DNA of 64,000 bases. Origin: Pseudomonas sp. HS6 (lineage in GTDB: Bacteria; Pseudomonadota; Gammaproteobacteria; Pseudomonadales; Pseudomonadaceae). Location of the stretch: positions 4,526,001 to 4,590,000 of the forward strand of contig NZ_CP067412.1 of the NCBI RefSeq assembly GCF_023375815.1, given 5' to 3'. Position 1 is the stretch's first letter. Each line of letters opens with the position of its first letter. Below are positions 1-9,070 of the stretch, one piece after another. The notes beneath the pieces are model-generated. The model saw only the letters and a program-made list of their open reading frames with translations, had not been told where the DNA came from and ran no database searches. A program made the translations under genes and the position numbers.

Positions 1-348
1 AGTGACCCGGTGGCACTGGCCCGCGCGACGCACAAGTTCGAAGGCGATTATCTGGACTGGCTGATCGGCGATCCGGAGCAAGATGCCGAACGCTACGCGG
101 CCCGCACGCCGTTGCTGCACGCAGGCAACATTCGCGTACCGGTGATTTTCTTCCAGGGTGAACTGGACGCCGTGGTCGTGCCGCAACAGACCCGCGACAT
201 GGTCGCGGCCCTGGAGCAAAACGGCATTGAGGTCGAAGCGCATTACTACGCCGACGAGCGTCACGGCTTCCGCCGGGCCATCAATCAGGCCCATGCGCTG
301 GAGCAAGAATGGCGCTTCTACCGGCGAGTGATGGGCCTGGCGGAGTGA
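1..348 (+). CDS. C-terminal end of an S9-family (prolyl oligopeptidase-like) serine peptidase
   Basis: This is the last 115 codons of an open frame that enters from the left edge, so the start is outside the window. The visible part is the end of an alpha/beta-hydrolase domain. FFQGELDAVVVP fits the strand and turn carrying the catalytic Asp of S9 peptidases, and DERHGF carries the catalytic His. The active-site Ser would lie upstream. Proteins of this family cleave short peptides or act as dipeptidyl/acylaminoacyl peptidases; the substrate cannot be told from this fragment. The methionine at position 10 is internal, because the frame is open to base 1. The stop codon lies only 3 bp from the end of the convergent small membrane-protein gene. 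Confidence 0.85.
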   Translation, partial: SDPVALARATHKFEGDYLDWLIGDPEQDAERYAARTPLLHAGNIRVPVIFFQGELDAVVVPQQTRDMVAALEQNGIEVEAHYYADERHGFRRAINQAHALEQEWRFYRRVMGLAE

Positions 349-351
349 AAA

Positions 352-510
352 TCAGCGCTTGGCGATGATGTACACAGCGTGCACGATCCCCGGGATATAA
401 CCGCACAGCGTCAGCAGAATGTTCAGCCAGAACGCGCCGCCGAACCCGACCTGCAGAAACACACCCAGTGGCGGCAACAGAATGGCAATGATGATTCGAA
501 TGAAGTCCAT
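352..510 (-). CDS. YqaE/Pmp3-family small membrane protein (52 aa)
   Basis: The 52 codons encode an almost entirely hydrophobic protein: MDFIRIIIAILLPPLGVFLQ at the start, then a GFGGAFWLNILLTL segment, then GYIPGIVHAVYIIAKR. These are the hallmarks of the Pmp3/YqaE (PF01679) proteolipid family: two transmembrane helices, the LPPLGV motif and the GYIPGIVHA motif. The family is linked to membrane potential and stress tolerance in yeast and plants; its bacterial role is poorly defined. The ATG is preceded by a clear AGGAG Shine-Dalgarno sequence 7 bp upstream. Length and both motifs match the family, so the identification is firm even though the gene is very short. Confidence 0.92.
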   Translation of the reverse strand: MDFIRIIIAILLPPLGVFLQVGFGGAFWLNILLTLCGYIPGIVHAVYIIAKR

Positions 511-617
511 GGGTCAGCTCCTGATTGGGGGTTGGCTCACCTGAGCCATACAAGCTAATCGACCTGTGCCGTTTGTCAGGGTTCAGTGCTATTGCCAGTC
601 AGCGCGCAGAAGGCCAC

Positions 618-938
618 TCAAGTCAGAATTTGCAGACCGTGTTTCTGCACGATACTGAGCAGCTTCAGAGCCATGCCGCTCGGATGCTTGTCTCCTGATT
701 CCCATTGTTTGACGGTCGAAGCACTGGTGTTCAAATAACGCGCGAACACGGGCTGGCTGACGTTGTTGCCCTCACGCAACGCCTTGATCTGCTCCGCCGG
801 GATCGCATCTGGAACCACCGCAAGGCACGACTCATCAAACTCACGCATCGTTGACTTGCTGATAGCGCCGATTGCATGCAGAGCAATTGCCGACTCGTGC
901 ACTGATTCAAATACGTCGCTCTTGAATTTTTTACTCAT
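618..938 (-). CDS. XRE-family antitoxin of the HigA/NadS type, without an intact toxin
   Basis: A 106-residue protein with a basic N-terminus, a segment typical of HigA/NadS-like antitoxins (FESVHESAIALHAIGAI, TMREFDESCL), and a C-terminal Cro/C1 helix-turn-helix around residues 55-90 (VSQPVFARYLNTSASTVKQW, then GDKHPSG). In intact loci such proteins bind a RelE/HigB-type ribonuclease encoded just upstream and repress their shared promoter. Here the ATG overlaps the TGA of the upstream frame (ATGA), the usual coupling of a toxin-antitoxin pair. However, that upstream frame keeps only about 25 codons resembling the end of a RelE toxin. The gene is therefore probably an orphan antitoxin. Its expression and regulatory role are unknown. 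Confidence 0.85.
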   Translation of the reverse strand: MSKKFKSDVFESVHESAIALHAIGAISKSTMREFDESCLAVVPDAIPAEQIKALREGNNVSQPVFARYLNTSASTVKQWESGDKHPSGMALKLLSIVQKHGLQILT

Positions 939-1015
939 GAGTTATCTCTCTTGCCGATGGCCAATACAGAAACACTGCAGCCGTTATCTCTCAAGCAATA
1001 AACCGCCCTGGAAAA
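935..1015 (-). pseudogene. Remnant of a RelE-type toxin gene (C-terminus only)
   Basis: Reading the minus strand into the antitoxin start gives about 26 residues ending AVYCLRDNG...VSVLAIGKRDNS and a TGA that overlaps the antitoxin ATG. The spacing of VY, the hydrophobic strand and GKR matches the final beta-strands of RelE (E. coli RelE has LVYQ...VVVFVISVGKRERS). Upstream of this point the frame runs into the aminotransferase terminator and then the antisense of that gene, so the N-terminal two thirds of a toxin are absent. I infer a deletion that fused the 3' end of the toxin gene to the region downstream of the aminotransferase gene. The match is short, so this remains a hypothesis. Confidence 0.5.
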
Positions 1016-1024
1016 ACCTGGCCA

Positions 1025-1064
1025 CAAAAAAACGCCCCACGCCAAAAGAATCAGGCGTGGGGCG
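1025..1064 (-). terminator. Rho-independent terminator of the aminotransferase gene
   Basis: An 11-bp perfect stem (cgccccacgcc at 1033-1043 with ggcgtggggcg at 1054-1064) encloses a 10-nt loop. On the minus strand it is followed by a run of eight residues that are nearly all T. It lies 49 bp after the aminotransferase stop codon. Confidence 0.9.
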
Positions 1065-1112
1065 TGCGTTATACCGCGAGACGGTTCTTGAATTCGGGTG
1101 GGAAACTTCAGC

Positions 1113-2396
1113 TCAGACGGCAATCCCTTTGCGGCATTGCAGTTGCGCGGTGCGTACCCGGGAGAAAGCTCGGGCCAGGCGCAGGAGCATTTCGTCGATG
1201 TTGGCCTTGCTGACGGTGAGTGCCGGAGTGAAGCGCAGGCAGTTGGCTTGTGGGGCGTTGAGCAGCAAGCCTTCATGCAGCGCGGCTTTGACCACGGCCT
1301 CGGCGGAGTCTTCCGACAGAGTCAGTCCCCAGAACAGCCCTTGCCCACGCAACTCACCATGCTCATAACGATGCGCCAGACGGGCGAGCCCTTCGCGCAG
1401 ATGCTGGCCGTTGTCGCGGATCTGTTCGAGGAATGCGCGGTCCTGCACGCTGTCGAGCACCACTAGTCCTGCGGCGGTCATCAGCGCGTTGCCGTGATGA
1501 GTACCGCCCAGCTCGCCGGAGTCGAAGCAGCAGGCCTTGCCTCGCGCCAGCAACGCCGCCAGTGGCACGCCACCGCCGAGGCCTTTGCCGAGTACGAGGA
1601 TGTCGGCGCGAACGCCGTAGGACTGTTCCGCGAGCAAAGTGCCGCAACGACCGATACCGGTTTGTACTTCATCGAGGATCAACAGAATCCCCAACTCACG
1701 GCACAGACGTTCGACACCTTTAAGATAGCAATCAGTCGCCGGAATCACCCCGGCATCACTCTGGATCGGCTCCAGCATGATCGCCACGGTCTGCGCATCA
1801 ACCGCTGCATGTAGCGCCGGCAGGTCGTTGAACGGCACCAGATCGAAACCCGGCAGCAGCGGCGCAAAACGGTTGTGCAGGTTGCAACTGTCCGACGCTG
1901 AAATCGTCGCCAGGCTACGCCCGTGACAGCCTTGTCGGGCGACAATGATCCGCGACGCGCCGCCACGATGCAGCTGGCCCCATTTGCGCGCCAGTTTGAT
2001 CGCCGCTTCACACGCTTCGCTACCACTGTTGAGCAAGTACGCCTGATCACTTGAAGTGCTGGCACACAGGCGCTCGGCGAGGCTGAGCATGCCGCGATTG
2101 TGCAGGTTGAATCCAGGGTTGATCAGGGCTTGGGCCTGGCTGGCGATGGCCTTGACCAGCGCCGAAGGGCTGTGCCCGAGGCTGTTCGCTCCACCGGCCT
2201 GCGAGAAATCGAGGTATGCACGGTCATTGCTGTCCCACAGCCAGGAACCCTGACCACGAACAAAAACCTGCTGAGGTCGTTCGACGCTAGGCATCAGGCG
2301 CTCGGCATTCAGGCCATCAGCGGCATCCGTTTCATCGGTTTCAAAAGCCAGGTCATCGAGGCTCGGCGTCTGGCGCCGCAGGCTGAACAGATTCAT
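1113..2396 (-). CDS. Class III PLP-dependent aminotransferase (acetylornithine/4-aminobutyrate family)
   Basis: A 427-residue fold-type I aminotransferase. The PLP Lys sits in VLGKGLGGGVPLAALL. The cofactor Asp is in LLILDEVQTGIGRCGTL, and the phosphate-binding glycines are in LLNSGSEACEAAIKLAR. Length is close to ArgD/AstC/GabT enzymes (about 400-430 residues). The N-terminal 35 residues are less conserved. These enzymes transfer an omega-amino group to 2-oxoglutarate; the exact substrate (acetylornithine, succinylornithine, GABA or another amine) cannot be read from sequence. The gene stands alone, ends at a strong terminator and is transcribed divergently from a LysR regulator 169 bp away, which is the best candidate for its control. 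Confidence 0.85.
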   Translation of the reverse strand: MNLFSLRRQTPSLDDLAFETDETDAADGLNAERLMPSVERPQQVFVRGQGSWLWDSNDRAYLDFSQAGGANSLGHSPSALVKAIASQAQALINPGFNLHNRGMLSLAERLCASTSSDQAYLLNSGSEACEAAIKLARKWGQLHRGGASRIIVARQGCHGRSLATISASDSCNLHNRFAPLLPGFDLVPFNDLPALHAAVDAQTVAIMLEPIQSDAGVIPATDCYLKGVERLCRELGILLILDEVQTGIGRCGTLLAEQSYGVRADILVLGKGLGGGVPLAALLARGKACCFDSGELGGTHHGNALMTAAGLVVLDSVQDRAFLEQIRDNGQHLREGLARLAHRYEHGELRGQGLFWGLTLSEDSAEAVVKAALHEGLLLNAPQANCLRFTPALTVSKANIDEMLLRLARAFSRVRTAQLQCRKGIAV

Positions 2397-2565
2397 TGAA
2401 AAAAACCCCGATTGAGGTTTTCTGAACTGCCTATGTAATCGTTATCGAAACAATCGCTGATCATTGCCCTTTCCGGCCCTGTAAGCCCCGTGGATGCGGT
2501 TAGACTAGGCTCACATACGGCCGCCGGCCATTTCGTTTTCCCAGCATTTTCGATAAGTGTTACTT
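2397..2565. promoter_or_regulatory. Divergent control region, aminotransferase / LysR gene
   Basis: These 169 bp separate the two divergent starts. An imperfect inverted repeat, atcgtt (2437-2442) with aacaat (2448-2453), lies about 45 bp from the aminotransferase start. It has the size and A/T ends of a LysR-type T-N11-A operator. No promoter is clear enough to call. Confidence 0.35.
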
Positions 2566-3495
2566 ATGGATTTCAAACAACTGCGTTATTTCGTCGCGGT
2601 CTACGAAGAAGGTCATGTCGGACGCGCCGCCGAGCGCTTGTCGATCTCCCAGCCGGCGCTGTCCCAGCAGATCCGTCATCTGGAACAGAACCTCGACGTG
2701 ACTCTGTTCGAACGCAGCAGCAAACGCCTGTTGCCGACCCTCGCCGCCCATACGCTGTACAACCACGCCCTGCCGCTGCTCGACGGCATGCAGCGGGCGC
2801 GTGAGGCGCTGGGTAACTTCAAGGGTCAGGCACTGCGCACGCTGGCGATTGGCGTATTGCAAACCGTGCATACCAGCCTGGTGCCGCAAATGCTGGAGCG
2901 AGTACGCAAGGCCCAGCCGCATCTGGTGGTACAGATTTATGAACTGACGGGGCTTGAGATCGAGCGGCGACTGCTCAACGGCTCGCTGGATATCGGCATC
3001 AGCTATTTGCCGCCACGCCAACCGGGGCTGCACGGCGTGATGTTGTACGAAGATGAACTGACGCTGGTCATCCCGGCGGATCATCCGCTGCGGGAATTCA
3101 AGAAAGTCTCGATGAGTCAGGCCGCCGAATTGCCGATGTTGCTGCTGGGCGAAGAATTCCAGATCCGTCAGATCTGGCAGGCACAACTGGCCAGCCTCGG
3201 GCGTCGCCCACAAGTGCAAGCAGAACTGAACAATATGGTGGGGATTCTCGACAGCCTGCCGCACACCCGTCTGGCGACGGTGCTGCCCGGTCGTTCGCAA
3301 AAAGAGTACGACGATCAGGATCTGTTGTGGAAACCGTTGAGTGAGCCGCGTGTGCCATTGAAGGTCGGACTGGTGTGTCGCGACGTACAACGCCAGCAGG
3401 CGCCATTGGCCTTGCTGCGGACGTTGCTGGAGGAAGTGATGCAGCGCGAGGACAAACCGCTGAAAGGCGCGCCGGCCCTGGATCCGTTGAGCTGA
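2566..3495 (+). CDS. LysR-family transcriptional regulator
   Basis: A 309-residue LTTR with the N-terminal winged helix-turn-helix (MDFKQLRYFVAVYEEGHVGR, then AAERLSISQPALSQQIRHLE) and a C-terminal periplasmic-binding-like effector domain from about residue 90. A CynR/CbbR-like effector domain is suggested by GSLDIGISYLPPRQPGLHG and the downstream DELTLVIPADHPL. I chose the ATG at 2566 because the family normally begins MDFKQLRYF; a GTG three codons upstream is possible. Neither start has a strong ribosome site. It is divergent from the aminotransferase gene, its likely target, and is followed by a stem-loop terminator. The inducer is unknown. Confidence 0.92.
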   Translation: MDFKQLRYFVAVYEEGHVGRAAERLSISQPALSQQIRHLEQNLDVTLFERSSKRLLPTLAAHTLYNHALPLLDGMQRAREALGNFKGQALRTLAIGVLQTVHTSLVPQMLERVRKAQPHLVVQIYELTGLEIERRLLNGSLDIGISYLPPRQPGLHGVMLYEDELTLVIPADHPLREFKKVSMSQAAELPMLLLGEEFQIRQIWQAQLASLGRRPQVQAELNNMVGILDSLPHTRLATVLPGRSQKEYDDQDLLWKPLSEPRVPLKVGLVCRDVQRQQAPLALLRTLLEEVMQREDKPLKGAPALDPLS

Positions 3496-3514
3496 ACACT
3501 TTTCTGCGGGCAAA

Positions 3515-3545
3515 AGAAAACCCCGCCGAAGCGGGGCTTTGCAGA
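3515..3545. terminator. Terminator after the LysR gene
   Basis: The GC stem ccccgc/gcgggg (3521-3526, 3531-3536) has a short cgaa loop. It is flanked by aaaagaaaa on the left and ctttgc on the right. It can end the LysR transcript, and its better T-tract would also serve transcripts from the minus strand. Confidence 0.75.
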
Positions 3546-3685
3546 CTGTTTCCCTGACATCCATTTCACTCCGCCACCCTGGCAGAATCCTACGTGTCCG
3601 TGTTGTTGCTTTGCGCTTCCTGCGCGACGTCCATGAAATGTAGATTAGCTCTGGATCCAATCTGCGCCTATGGGAGAACAGCAGC

Positions 3686-3715
3686 ACGTGATGTAAGAGA
3701 TCGCTTACATCACGT
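3686..3715 (-). terminator. Twelve-bp perfect hairpin after acyl-CoA dehydrogenase 1
   Basis: ACGTGATGTAAG (3686-3697) and CTTACATCACGT (3704-3715) form a perfect 12-bp inverted repeat with a 6-nt loop, 8 bp beyond the dehydrogenase stop codon. No T-tract follows on either strand. It may be an mRNA-stabilising 3' hairpin or a dyad operator rather than a classical terminator. Confidence 0.5.
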
Positions 3716-3722
3716 TACATCG

Positions 3723-5501
<1,779 letters not shown>

Positions 5502-5645
5502 GGCAAACCTCGCAAAGATCTAAACAGGTGATTCGTGGAAGGGTGATTTCGTTGAGCTGGAGTGTAACCCAACAACTTTTGCGACACATAGGGTCAGGCG
5601 GTGACTGATTTGTTATTTTTAGTCATAAGCATTCAGCCATAAAGA

Positions 5646-5672
5646 AGCCCGCAATCAGCGGGCTCTTTTGTT
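5646..5672 (-). terminator. Terminator after acyl-CoA dehydrogenase 2
   Basis: The stem agcccgc (5646-5652) / gcgggct (5658-5664) has the loop aatca. The plus side continues cttttgttt and the minus side tttctt-like, so it can act in both directions. It lies 14 bp after the stop of the second dehydrogenase. Confidence 0.8.
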
Positions 5673-5685
5673 TAACAGGCGCGTG

Positions 5686-7482
5686 TTACAGCGCGAACAA
5701 CTGCGCCGGCAGTTTCATCAGGCAATCACTGCCCGCCTCGATCGCCGCGCGATGCGCCGCAGTACGTGGCAATAACCGTTTGAAGTAAAACTCGCACGTC
5801 GCCAGTTTTCCCTGGCAGAAATCGCCATCACCCTCACCCGATTCCAGCTGTGCCTGTGCGACCAGCGCCATGCGCAGCCACAAATAGCCGAGGACGATGT
5901 AACCGCTGTACATCAGGTAATCCACCGACGCGGCGCCGACTTCATCCGGGTTCTTCATCGCGGCCATGCCGACCTTCATGGTCAGCTCGCCCCACTGTTG
6001 ATTGAGGCCATCGAGCTGCGCCACAAACCCGCCCAGTTGCGCATGCCCGGCGTTAGCGGCGCAGAACTTGTGGACGATCTTGGTGAAGTTGCGCAGTAGC
6101 TTGCCCTGACTGCCAAGGACTTTGCGCCCGAGCAGATCCAGCGCCTGGATACCGTTGGTGCCTTCGTAGATCGGCGCGATCCGGCAATCGCGAACCAGTT
6201 GCTCCATGCCCCACTCGCGAATAAAACCGTGGCCGCCGAACACCTGCATGCCGTGGTTGGTCACCTCCAGGCCGGTGTCGGTCATGAACGCCTTGCAGAT
6301 CGGCGTCAGGAACGCCAACAGGTCTTCGGCTTCCTGACGTGCGTCAGCATCCGAACTCAAGTGCGCGACATCGAGCATCTGTGCCGTGAAGTAAGTCAGT
6401 GCGCGGTTGCCTTCGTTGAAGGCTTTCATGGTCAGCAGCATGCGCCGCACGTCCGGGTGGACGATGATCGGATCCGCTGGTTTGTCCGGGGCCTTGGCGC
6501 CGGTCAGGGCGCGCATCTGCAAGCGGTCGTTGGCGTATTTGATTGCGCCCTGGAAACTCGCCTCGCCCAGACACAACCCCTGCATCCCGGTGCCGAGGCG
6601 CGCGTGGTTCATCATGGTGAACATGCAGTTCAGGCCCTTGTTCGGCTCGCCGATCAGGAAGCCTTTGGCGTCATCGAAGTTCAGCACGCAGGTGGCCGAG
6701 GCTTTGATGCCCATCTTGTGCTCGATCGAACCGCAGGAAACGCCGTTGCGCTCCCCCGCCTCACCGGCTGCGTCCGGGAGGAATTTCGGCACGATGAACA
6801 GCGAAATGCCTTTGGTCCCGGCCGGCGCGTCCGGCAGTTTGGCCAACACCAGATGAATGATGTTGTCACTCATGTCGTGCTCGCCGGCGGAGATGAAAAT
6901 CTTGCTGCCGGTGACCGCATAACTGCCGTCGGCCTGAGGCACGGCGCGGGTCTTGATGATGCCCAGGTCGGTGCCGCAATGGGCTTCGGTCAGGCACATG
7001 GTGCCGGTCCACTGGCCGGCGGTGAGTTTGCGCAGATAGGTATTTTTCTGTTCTTCGGTGCCGTGCGCGTGGATCGCCGACATCGCGCCGTGGGTCAGAC
7101 CCGGGTACATGCCCCAGGAGGTGTTGCTGGAGGCGACCATTTCGCTGATCACCAGCCCCAGCGAACTCGGCAGGCCCTGGCCGCCGTAGGTCGGATCCGC
7201 CGCCAGACCGTGCCAGCCACCTTCCACGTATTGTGCGAAGGCTTGCTTGAAGCCTGTAGGCGTTGTCACCACGCCGTTGTCGAAATGGCAGCCCTCTTCG
7301 TCACCGCTGCGATTGAGCGGGGCCAGAACGTTCTCACAGAACTTCGCGCCTTCGTCGAGGATCGCGTTGACCATGTCCGGGCTGGCGTCGTGGGCGCCGA
7401 GGGCCGCGTACTGAGTGTGAAAGTCAAAGACGTGGTCGATCAGAAAGCGCATGTCGCGCAGGGGAGCTTTGTACTCGGGCAT
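5686..7482 (-). CDS. Acyl-CoA dehydrogenase, ~600-residue FadE type (copy 2)
   Basis: A 598-residue paralogue of the flanking dehydrogenases. It has MPEYKAPLRDMRFLIDHVFD at the start, MCLTEAHCGTDLG for FAD binding, [18 protein letters not shown] strands, QVFGGHGFIREWGMEQ, and the catalytic Glu in [18 protein letters not shown] set the start at the ATG at 7482. It has a good AAGGAG ribosome site and matches the N-termini of the two paralogues; the open frame extends 19 codons further upstream without support. It is most like copy 3 in its C-terminal part ([20 protein letters not shown]). By position it corresponds to PA0507. Chain-length specificity is unknown. Confidence 0.93.
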   Translation of the reverse strand: MPEYKAPLRDMRFLIDHVFDFHTQYAALGAHDASPDMVNAILDEGAKFCENVLAPLNRSGDEEGCHFDNGVVTTPTGFKQAFAQYVEGGWHGLAADPTYGGQGLPSSLGLVISEMVASSNTSWGMYPGLTHGAMSAIHAHGTEEQKNTYLRKLTAGQWTGTMCLTEAHCGTDLGIIKTRAVPQADGSYAVTGSKIFISAGEHDMSDNIIHLVLAKLPDAPAGTKGISLFIVPKFLPDAAGEAGERNGVSCGSIEHKMGIKASATCVLNFDDAKGFLIGEPNKGLNCMFTMMNHARLGTGMQGLCLGEASFQGAIKYANDRLQMRALTGAKAPDKPADPIIVHPDVRRMLLTMKAFNEGNRALTYFTAQMLDVAHLSSDADARQEAEDLLAFLTPICKAFMTDTGLEVTNHGMQVFGGHGFIREWGMEQLVRDCRIAPIYEGTNGIQALDLLGRKVLGSQGKLLRNFTKIVHKFCAANAGHAQLGGFVAQLDGLNQQWGELTMKVGMAAMKNPDEVGAASVDYLMYSGYIVLGYLWLRMALVAQAQLESGEGDGDFCQGKLATCEFYFKRLLPRTAAHRAAIEAGSDCLMKLPAQLFAL

Positions 7483-7572
7483 GGTGGCTTCTCCTTCAGC
7501 AGATTTCTCCAACCTACTGCCGACCACCCTGCCCCACAATCACTGTCCAGACGCTGAATGCGCCGTCATCAC

Positions 7573-8862
7573 TCAACCTGCGGCGCTGTCCATGCGCACC
7601 GCGCCACGGCGGTTCTGACCGAACGCGATCACACAGTTTCGGCCTGCACCTTTGGCGGCGTAGAGCGCTTCGTCGGCGGATTTGAGAACCTGCTCCGGGT
7701 TGCGCTGCTCCACCCGCTCGGCGACGCCGATGCTCACCGTCACGGACACACTGGACGCACCGGAACCGGCACGACGCTGGCGACCTTGCTGGTCGTCCTG
7801 CGGTCGGTTTTCCTGGTTGCGCAACTGGATGTTGTAGGACGCGATCGACTCGCGGATGACTTCCAGGTGCGGCATGCACTCTTCAAGTGTCTTGCCCGCA
7901 AACACCAGGGCGAATTCCTCACCGCCGTAGCGATACGCCCTACCGCCACCGCTGATTTTGGACAGCTTGCTGGCGACCAGACGCAAGACCTGATCCCCCA
8001 CGTCGTGACCATGGGTGTCGTTGAATTTCTTGAAGTGATCGACGTCGCTCATCGCCAGCACATAGTTGCGACCCAGACGCTGCATGCGTTCGTTGAGTGC
8101 GCGACGGCCCGGCAGACCGGTGAGTTCGTCACGGAAGGCCATTTGATAGGCCTCGTGCGCCACGGCCGCCGCAATCATCAACATCACCTGGCTGCACATG
8201 ATGTTCAGGGTGAACGGCAGGATGAAGGTTTTCGGCAGCATCCAGAACACCCCGAGCAGCCCCACCAGTTGCGCCGCGTGCAGCGGACGCGGGTTGCGCC
8301 AGTACTGCCAGGCGAGCAACAGGAACGCCGAGAGGAACACCGGATAGGACATCTGGATCAGGCTCATCCACGCGCCGTGCAGCGCCGGCCAGCGAATCTC
8401 CGAGAGCCACATCAGCAATGCCTGTGGGTAACTTTGCTCAAGCCCCAGCGCCACGCTGCCAAAAGCCAGCAGTACGGCAAAACGCGCCACCATGTCCTGG
8501 AACAGGTGCGTGCGTTCCTGCCATGCGGCAAACAGGCCAAACAACAAAGGCAACAGCAGGCAGACCAGATGGAACACCACGGCTGCGTCTTCGCGCACCT
8601 TGCCGTTGTCGCGGTAATAGTCGGTCTGGGTGTCGAGCAGGAAGTAGGCTATGTACACCGTGACCATCAGAAACAGCTCGCGCTGGCGTCGGTAAACCGC
8701 GCAATACGAACCGCCCAGCAACAACACCAAGGTCGGCAACACGTTAAACAGCGAGGTGAAGAACACGTTGAGGTCTTTGACGTACGCAGCCGCCAACCCC
8801 GCAAGCAACAACAGCAGTGACGGTATGAAATGACTGAAACGTACAGCGGAAGAACGCGGCAA
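7573..8862 (-). CDS. Membrane-anchored diguanylate cyclase (GGDEF)
   Basis: About 429 residues. The N-terminal ~235 residues hold six to seven hydrophobic segments (for example FIPSLLLLLAGLAAAYV, VLPTLVLLLGGSYCAVY, LVCLLLPLLFGLFAAW). A cytoplasmic GGDEF domain follows, with DELTGLPGRRAL, DVDHFKKFNDTHGHDVGDQV and the active-site GGEEF. These residues are intact, so c-di-GMP synthesis from two GTP is expected. The RxxD inhibitory site normally found seven residues before RYGGEEF reads S-G-G-G here, so product inhibition is probably absent. An insertion of about 20 polar residues (ENRPQDDQQGRQRRAGSGAS) lies in the second half. I chose a TTG start at 8862 because GGAG is spaced 8 nt from it; an upstream TTG at 8910 lacks a ribosome site. 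Confidence 0.85.
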   Translation of the reverse strand: MPRSSAVRFSHFIPSLLLLLAGLAAAYVKDLNVFFTSLFNVLPTLVLLLGGSYCAVYRRQRELFLMVTVYIAYFLLDTQTDYYRDNGKVREDAAVVFHLVCLLLPLLFGLFAAWQERTHLFQDMVARFAVLLAFGSVALGLEQSYPQALLMWLSEIRWPALHGAWMSLIQMSYPVFLSAFLLLAWQYWRNPRPLHAAQLVGLLGVFWMLPKTFILPFTLNIMCSQVMLMIAAAVAHEAYQMAFRDELTGLPGRRALNERMQRLGRNYVLAMSDVDHFKKFNDTHGHDVGDQVLRLVASKLSKISGGGRAYRYGGEEFALVFAGKTLEECMPHLEVIRESIASYNIQLRNQENRPQDDQQGRQRRAGSGASSVSVTVSIGVAERVEQRNPEQVLKSADEALYAAKGAGRNCVIAFGQNRRGAVRMDSAAG

Positions 8863-9026
8863 GGGTAAAGCTCCGACCGTCTTGGCAAAGAGATGGCATT
8901 GTGCCTGCAATGTGGCCAGTTAAGCACACACAATGTGATCCAGATCACAGGCTGTCTCTTTAACGGCCGAATCCCTCGGTTTCTGAGCCTTCAATCAACG
9001 TTTTTTCCTTGGCGACGATGAAACTT

Positions 9027-9060
9027 TCGTCATGGCCATCATCTGTGATGGCCATGACGA
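9027..9060. repeat. Fifteen-bp perfect inverted repeat after the dihaem cytochrome gene
   Basis: TCGTCATGGCCATCA (9027-9041) is followed by tctg and its exact complement (9046-9060). It starts 11 bp after the cytochrome stop codon, so an RNA 3' hairpin is likely. No U-rich tail follows directly. Confidence 0.7.
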
Positions 9061-9070
9061 TCATTTCGAC

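Noticed and set aside
935..1276. 113-codon frame as a complete toxin gene
   Set aside because: Only its last 26 residues look like a toxin. The rest crosses a terminator and is antisense to the aminotransferase.
8863..8910. Upstream TTG start (8910) for the diguanylate cyclase
   Set aside because: It adds 16 residues without a ribosome site, while the TTG at 8862 has GGAG at 8-nt spacing.
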